Shown here in pieces: positions 59,418 to 64,000 of a DNA stretch of 64,000 nucleotides; the first letter of the stretch is position 1, and every line of letters starts with the position of its first letter. Origin of the DNA: Pustulibacterium marinum (GTDB lineage: Bacteria; Bacteroidota; Bacteroidia; Flavobacteriales; Flavobacteriaceae); assembly GCF_900116665.1 (NCBI RefSeq), contig NZ_FPBK01000007.1, forward strand, positions 1 to 64,000, in the 5' to 3' direction. A model generated the notes under the pieces. It saw only the letters and a list, made by a program, of their open reading frames with translations. It did no database searches and was not told the origin of the DNA. A program made the translations under genes and the position numbers.

Positions 59418-59969
59418 ATGATAACCTTTGTAAAGTATACCGTAAAACTGATTTTTATTATTGTGATGCTTTTGTTTACCATAAGTTGCTCTGTGAAAGG
59501 TGGTGACTTGCAAGAGTATATTGTTGAAAAATCACAAGATCCTGAGTTTATTACTTTTGATGTACCAACTTCTATATTTGATGTATCACAAACAGAACTT
59601 ACAGCAGAGGAAAAGGAGATTTACAATTCAATCAAGAAGGTGAATGTTTTAATGTTGCAACAAGAGAATAGTCAAAAATTTAAAATTGAAGCTACAAGAG
59701 TAAGTACCATTTTAAAGTCGGATGATTTCGAGAAGTTGATTTCATTAAATGACAAAAGTTTCAAAGGACAACTTTACTATATAGGAGATGATGAGAATGT
59801 AGATGAAGTAATTATATATGGAAAAAGTCCAGACAAAGGTTTTGCTATCATCAGGATTTTAGGAGATGAAATGAAGCTAGAGAATATTGGGAAGCTCATG
59901 AATATTCTTCAAAAGTCTAATATTGATGAAGGAGCATTAGGAACATTAACCGATTTCTTTGAAAAATAA
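59418..59969 (+). CDS. Lipoprotein DUF4252-like protein
   Basis: 183 aa. Signal MITFVKYTVKLIFIIVMLLF ending at Cys24 (TISC). The mature part, PTSIFDVSQTELTAEEKEIY, SDDFEKLISLNDKSFKGQLYYIGDDENVDEVIIYGKSPDKGFAIIRILGDEMKLENIGKLM, is DUF4252-like but diverged from the preceding gene. A TATATTTG box at 59406-59413 ends only 4 bp before the ATG; if used, the mRNA would be almost leaderless. Otherwise it is the last gene of the ECF operon. Confidence 0.82.
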   Translation: MITFVKYTVKLIFIIVMLLFTISCSVKGGDLQEYIVEKSQDPEFITFDVPTSIFDVSQTELTAEEKEIYNSIKKVNVLMLQQENSQKFKIEATRVSTILKSDDFEKLISLNDKSFKGQLYYIGDDENVDEVIIYGKSPDKGFAIIRILGDEMKLENIGKLMNILQKSNIDEGALGTLTDFFEK

Positions 59970-59990
59970 AAGAATAAAATAAAAAAGCGA

Positions 59991-60023
59991 ATCAATTTTT
60001 GATTCGCTTTTTTATTTTAGTAT
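59991..60023. terminator. Bidirectional terminator between DUF4252 and the endonuclease gene
   Basis: AAAAAAGCGAATCAA, loop TTT, TTGATTCGCTTTTTT, perfect 15-bp arms. Confidence 0.92.
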
Positions 60024-60045
60024 GATTTGTATTCTTAAATTTATC

Positions 60046-61905
60046 CTACTGAAGAATAAATTTCTTTGTCACATTCCCCATGGAAGTTTCTAGTAGAATA
60101 AAATAAACGCCTGTGTTTAGATTACCAAGTTCAATAAAGTCAGTTTGAATTCCTGAAAACTTCATCAGTTTTTTCCCTTCTAGAGAAAATATAACAGCGT
60201 TGTTAATAGAAATATCAGCAGGATTTTGAAAATAGATTTTATGATCTTTTATAGGATTGGGATAAATAGCCAACTGTTGTAATTCAATATTTATTGTGTT
60301 CATAGCATCTAGCGTATGAGAACCTAAGAAACATGTATTTTGCTCATAGCTTGTCCATTCACTTATAGTATAAACCGTGTTAGGACTTGAAATATCTGAA
60401 TTTCTTACCAAAGTAAGGTTTTCAGCAAAATCACTTCCATCTCCCAATGTTCCAATAATATCTATGAGAACATCATTTTTAAATAAACCAATGGCATCGT
60501 TACCGTTAAATCCTGTTATTGATCCGTTAGTATCATCAACTGCATCTGTACAGCCAGAAATTCCAGAATTGGCTACTACAAAAACATTTCCGTTGGTTAT
60601 ACTTGTGTTATCTGGAAAACTATAGGTGTAATTCCAAGAACTATTTCCGTTACTACTTAGCTTTAAGGTATAAATAGATAAATCTACATTTGTGCCAGTA
60701 AAATTCGCAATTTCCAAGGCTTTATTAGTGCCACTTCCTTCTATATATTCTGAAATAAATAAATCAGAACTTCCAGAACCTCCAGAGTTTTCAGGAGTTA
60801 TAATGCATGCTTCATTACTTTCGCCCGACTCGTTACCAGCTTCATCTTTTGCAGTAATTGTAAAACAATATTGAGTTTCTGCTGCTAGTGAGGCGGTAGT
60901 AAAAGTGATTTCTGAAGTGGTAGCATAATAAACATCATCCATGTAAATATCATAAGATGTAACTCCGGTATCGTCTGTAGAAGCATCCCAACTTAATTGA
61001 ATTTGAAACGCAGCTCCGTTTGCTGCTGTTAAATTAGTTGGAGTAGTAGGAGCTTCGGTATCGGCATTTACACTTCCCCAAATTTGAGTTATATATTCCG
61101 GATGATCTATATATGGATTTCGATTTCCTTGAAAATCATAGGCTTCATCGTTTCTATCTATTTCCTTTTGAGAAACAGGATCCGCAGCATTCCATTCAAG
61201 TAACATATTTAAAAACCAATCTTCGTATACTTGATCAGATGTTCCGTTGAGAATAATATCACTTTGAGTAGTATTGGTTTCCCAACTTGCAATATCATTT
61301 TCATAGCGAGTTGCCATATAAAAATATACTCTGGCAATATCTCCTTTGAATTCGTCTATTGGTTCAAAAACGATACCAGTGTAAGCTCCGGTAAAACTAT
61401 AGGTATTGTTACCTCTTTTAGATCCGTTTAAAGATGTCCAGTTGGCAGATGTTACTTCACCAAAAGGATAATTTCCCCGTTGTCCATTGACTTTTCCATC
61501 TGTTGGATAAATATGATGAATGTCTGTGTACATTGGGTAGGCATCATCAAAATAGCTTTTTGGAAATAAATGTTCTCTGTTGTAACAGTCTCCTTCACTA
61601 CTATAATTTCCACATTGATTGGTCCCGGTAGCAAAATTATAGGGGTCAACGCCGTCTGGATCTTCAGAGTAAATATCTAGAATTGTATTGTCATCTTCGT
61701 AATACGTGTCAATATCCGAAGCGTAGTAGGCATTCCAAAGATCTCCGTATGTTTGAGCAGTGTGTCCTTCTGTAATAATGGTGCTTAATTCTGTTTTTAG
61801 TGCATAACCAGTAAGTCCTTCCGCGGTGTCATAATAATCTGCGGGAGCTTGACTAAAAAGAATTGTCGAAAAAAGAAGTAGTATTAATGATAATTTTTTC
61901 TGCAT
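60046..61905 (-). CDS. T9SS-exported endonuclease I with FN3 and lamin-tail domains
   Basis: 619 aa. Signal MQKKLSLILLLFSTILFSQ. Domains in order: endonuclease I (about 20-270) with CYNREHLFPKSYFDD, MYTDIHHIYPTDGKVNGQRGNYPFGEV, a fibronectin type III domain (about 283-370: TPTNLTAANGAAFQIQLSWDAS), a lamin-tail domain (about 380-510: DLFISEYIEGSGTNKALEIANFTG) and a C-terminal T9SS type A sorting domain (about 545-619, ending TSMGNVTKKFILQ). It would be exported to the cell surface or medium to cut extracellular DNA. Single gene. Confidence 0.92.
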   Translation of the reverse strand: MQKKLSLILLLFSTILFSQAPADYYDTAEGLTGYALKTELSTIITEGHTAQTYGDLWNAYYASDIDTYYEDDNTILDIYSEDPDGVDPYNFATGTNQCGNYSSEGDCYNREHLFPKSYFDDAYPMYTDIHHIYPTDGKVNGQRGNYPFGEVTSANWTSLNGSKRGNNTYSFTGAYTGIVFEPIDEFKGDIARVYFYMATRYENDIASWETNTTQSDIILNGTSDQVYEDWFLNMLLEWNAADPVSQKEIDRNDEAYDFQGNRNPYIDHPEYITQIWGSVNADTEAPTTPTNLTAANGAAFQIQLSWDASTDDTGVTSYDIYMDDVYYATTSEITFTTASLAAETQYCFTITAKDEAGNESGESNEACIITPENSGGSGSSDLFISEYIEGSGTNKALEIANFTGTNVDLSIYTLKLSSNGNSSWNYTYSFPDNTSITNGNVFVVANSGISGCTDAVDDTNGSITGFNGNDAIGLFKNDVLIDIIGTLGDGSDFAENLTLVRNSDISSPNTVYTISEWTSYEQNTCFLGSHTLDAMNTINIELQQLAIYPNPIKDHKIYFQNPADISINNAVIFSLEGKKLMKFSGIQTDFIELGNLNTGVYFILLETSMGNVTKKFILQ

Positions 61906-61927
61906 GATGCAATTGTAGGTTTCCTGA

Positions 61928-63139
61928 TTATTTTTTTTCTAATAAAGCCATATAAAATCCGTCAAATCCAGATTGATGTGATAATACCTTTTCATCCTTT
62001 ACCAATGAAAAGTCTTTACCGCTTTCAGAAGTTAAGAATTTAGCAACTTGCTCTTGGTTTTCCGAAGGAAGAATAGAGCAGGTAGCGTAAACCATTTTAC
62101 CTCCAGATTTTACCATTTTGGAATAATCTTGAAGTATCTGTTGTTGAGTCTCTTTAATGTTGCTCAAGAATTCTGGTTGTAATTTCCATTTAGCATCAGG
62201 ATTTCTTCTTAAAACTCCCAATCCGCTACAAGGCGCATCAATTAAAACCCTGTCTAGAGAATTATATAATTTTTTAATTACTTTATTGTTTTCTATCCAG
62301 CGTGTTTCAATATTGTGAGCACCATTTCTTTTGGCTCTTCTCTTTAGTTCTTTCAATTTATTTTCATAAATATCCATTGCTATTATTTGGCCTTTATTTT
62401 CCATAATGGAAGCCAAATGAAGCGTTTTACCGCCGGCACCAGCACAAGTATCAGCAATGCGCATACCTGGTGCAGCATCAAGAAATTTAGCTACTTTTTG
62501 AGACGATGCATCCTGCACTTCAAATAAACCATCTTTAAAAGCTTGATTTGTGAAAACGTTGCTGCGTTCTTTTAACAAAAGAGCATCTGGATATTCTTTT
62601 AAAAAAGAAGTTTCTATTTCATCTTCAGCCAATTTTTTTTGAAGATCTCTTTTGTTTGTTTTTAAAGTATTGGTACGTAAAATTACACTAGCTTGTTGGT
62701 TTAAAGCATGAAGTTCTTTGGACCAAAGGTCGTTTCCTAATTCTTCTGTACCCAATTCATCTAACCAATCAGGAATGGATTCTTTGTATTTTCTAATTCT
62801 TGATAGTTCATCAAATCTACCTTTAATACGTCTGGTAGGAGTGCCATCAAAATATTTCCAATCGGGTAATTTGATTCCTTTGAGAGTTGCCCAAACAGCA
62901 AATATTCTCCAAATATTATCTCTATCAAAAGGTTCTTTTACTTCTGCAATTTCAGCATATAATCTTTTCCAACGTACAATTTCATAGGTAGTTTCTGCTA
63001 TAAAAGCTCGGTCTCTTGCTCCCCAGCGTTTATCTCTTTTCAATAGTTTTTCTACTACCTTATCGGCATAAGCTCCTTCATTGAAAATCATCATTAAACC
63101 ATCAATGACTGCAAATACTAAATTTCTGTGTAATCTCAT
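61928..63139 (-). CDS. RsmB-like rRNA (cytosine-5-) methyltransferase
   Basis: 403 aa from the ATG at 63139; the frame continues 8 codons upstream. S-adenosylmethionine-dependent methylation of cytosine in 16S rRNA. The N-terminal NusB-like helical domain (1-130) is followed by the methyltransferase core: ADTCAGAGGKTLHLAS (motif I), VLIDAPCSGLGVLRRNPDAKW with the conserved Cys of PCSG, and YATCSILPSENQ with the catalytic TC Cys. Cytoplasmic. It may be first of a short transcript ending before the endonuclease gene. Confidence 0.92.
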   Translation of the reverse strand: MRLHRNLVFAVIDGLMMIFNEGAYADKVVEKLLKRDKRWGARDRAFIAETTYEIVRWKRLYAEIAEVKEPFDRDNIWRIFAVWATLKGIKLPDWKYFDGTPTRRIKGRFDELSRIRKYKESIPDWLDELGTEELGNDLWSKELHALNQQASVILRTNTLKTNKRDLQKKLAEDEIETSFLKEYPDALLLKERSNVFTNQAFKDGLFEVQDASSQKVAKFLDAAPGMRIADTCAGAGGKTLHLASIMENKGQIIAMDIYENKLKELKRRAKRNGAHNIETRWIENNKVIKKLYNSLDRVLIDAPCSGLGVLRRNPDAKWKLQPEFLSNIKETQQQILQDYSKMVKSGGKMVYATCSILPSENQEQVAKFLTSESGKDFSLVKDEKVLSHQSGFDGFYMALLEKK

Positions 63140-63277
63140 GAATGCAAAATAAATATTTGGCAAAGGTAGTGTTTCTGAGATATAATAAAGAAAACTTAAA
63201 ATTTGTTTTTTAGTGTGATATCTATTTCAAAATTGTAATTTTAAATCATTCTATACAGATATGAAAATCCTCCTTAT

Positions 63278-64000
63278 ATGAACAAGATTGGCTTATTAAT
63301 TTTGACAATAATTTTAGTTTCTTGTAATGAAAAAAAGATAGCTACACATAATTTTTCTAGAGTTGTAGTTACTCCTGTTTATTCAGATACCTGTAATATT
63401 AGAGCTTTGGAAGTAATGAATAATGGTACTGTGGCTTTTGCCGGAAAAGATGGCTTTTTTGGTAGTTATGATCCCGAGAAAAATGTGGTGAGAAGTAACA
63501 TCAAAAAGTACGATAGCATTTATCCAGAGTTTAGAGCTGCGGCACATACAAGTGAAGATTTTTTCATGTTGAGCGTAGGTAATCCTGCATTACTATATAA
63601 AACGGCGGGACAAGGAGAAATGAAACCGGTGTATACAGAGCATCACGAAAAAGTATTTTATGATGCAATGAAGTTTTGGAATGATAAAGAAGGAATTGCT
63701 GTAGGAGATGCAACTGATGATTGTGCTAGCATGATCATCACTAGAGATGGTGGAAAAACCTGGAGCAAAGTAGCATGTGAAAAGTTACCAAAAATAAAGG
63801 ATGGCGAAGCGTTTTTTGCAGCCAGCAATACCAATATAGCTATGGTAGGTAACAAAACCTGGATTGCAAGTGGTGGTAGCCGTAGTGCAATTTTGTACTC
63901 TGACGATAAAGGCGAATCTTGGAAGTTATATGAAACACCTTTTGTAAGTGGATCTAATTCAGAAGGAATATTTTCTATAGATTTCTACGATAGTTTAAAT
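63278..64000 (+). CDS. BNR / YCF48-like beta-propeller lipoprotein (3' end outside the window)
   Basis: Open from the ATG at 63278 to the window end (241 codons). Signal MNKIGLLILTIILVSC with Cys16. Two Asp-box type repeats are visible, ITRDGGKTWSKV and YSDDKGESWKLY, which are BNR/glycosyl-hydrolase-like blades, and the pattern IRALEVMNNGTVAFAGKDGFFG is like YCF48 or oxidoreductase-annotated propellers of Flavobacteriia. Probably a periplasmic beta-propeller; function unknown. Not a full gene in this window. Confidence 0.8.
   Translation, partial: MNKIGLLILTIILVSCNEKKIATHNFSRVVVTPVYSDTCNIRALEVMNNGTVAFAGKDGFFGSYDPEKNVVRSNIKKYDSIYPEFRAAAHTSEDFFMLSVGNPALLYKTAGQGEMKPVYTEHHEKVFYDAMKFWNDKEGIAVGDATDDCASMIITRDGGKTWSKVACEKLPKIKDGEAFFAASNTNIAMVGNKTWIASGGSRSAILYSDDKGESWKLYETPFVSGSNSEGIFSIDFYDSLN

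Overview
The window reads as chromosomal DNA of a member of the Flavobacteriaceae (Bacteroidota). The DNA is AT-rich, and several genes sit behind Bacteroidota-type promoters (TTTG about 19 bp before TAnnTTTG). There are many short SPII lipoproteins, one secreted protein with a type IX secretion (T9SS) C-terminal signal, a type-2 NADH dehydrogenase, a MoxR/DUF58/SpoIIM locus and a PspC/PadR locus typical of the phylum. I see no rRNA, tRNA, CRISPR array, insertion sequence, prophage or integrase. About 70 genes are packed tightly, and convergent pairs are usually separated by one bidirectional hairpin terminator.

Layout. 0-5 kb: end of a DUF305 membrane protein, a poxvirus-type topoisomerase IB, a double universal stress protein, a YfdC-like FNT channel and an AraJ-like MFS exporter. 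5-9 kb: a peroxide and thiol block with a quinone oxidoreductase, the ohr-gpx-ohrR operon and trxB. 9-11 kb: two tandem Ig-like lipoproteins. 11-14 kb: DUF4870, PadR and PspC on the minus strand. 14-17 kb: hotdog thioesterase, AIM24-like protein, and oxyR divergent from dps. 17-25 kb: the minus-strand SpoIIM / membrane protein / DUF4129 / DUF4350 / MoxR / DUF58 operon, with a divergent RDD gene. 25-30 kb: PPIase, NUDIX, PlsC, an ECF sigma factor with its membrane partner, and NDH-2. 30-37 kb: an accessory stretch of poorly known secreted and membrane proteins, including an erythromycin-esterase-like protein, a cupin and a cluster of five orphan genes. 37-47 kb: msrB, a hydrolase, glgB plus a GH31 alpha-glucosidase, an M48 protease, TIGR03643 with an SDR, and a UMF1-type MFS. 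47-50 kb: four surface lipoproteins. 50-60 kb: two further ECF sigma modules, flanking lon and an S41 protease. 60-64 kb: a T9SS-exported endonuclease I, an RsmB-like rRNA methyltransferase and the start of a BNR-like lipoprotein.

How the parts fit. Peroxide and thiol defence is strongly represented (ohr, gpx, ohrR, trxB, oxyR, dps, msrB), and envelope stress is sensed through three ECF modules, PspC/PadR and the MoxR locus. The three ECF sigma genes share a putative promoter, TGTAACA-N15-CNNCTY, placed 18-31 bp upstream of each start, which suggests related autoregulation.

The strongest unexplained structure is the 555-bp gene-free interval at 34081-34636. It carries three different repeat families, all with an 11-bp period, including four TGTACA palindromes spaced exactly 11, 11 and 22 bp apart. 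Just downstream lies an orphan gene cluster, one member of which resembles a heme-copper oxidase subunit I segment with the heme-ligand histidines replaced. All calls come from reading the sequence; no database search was possible.
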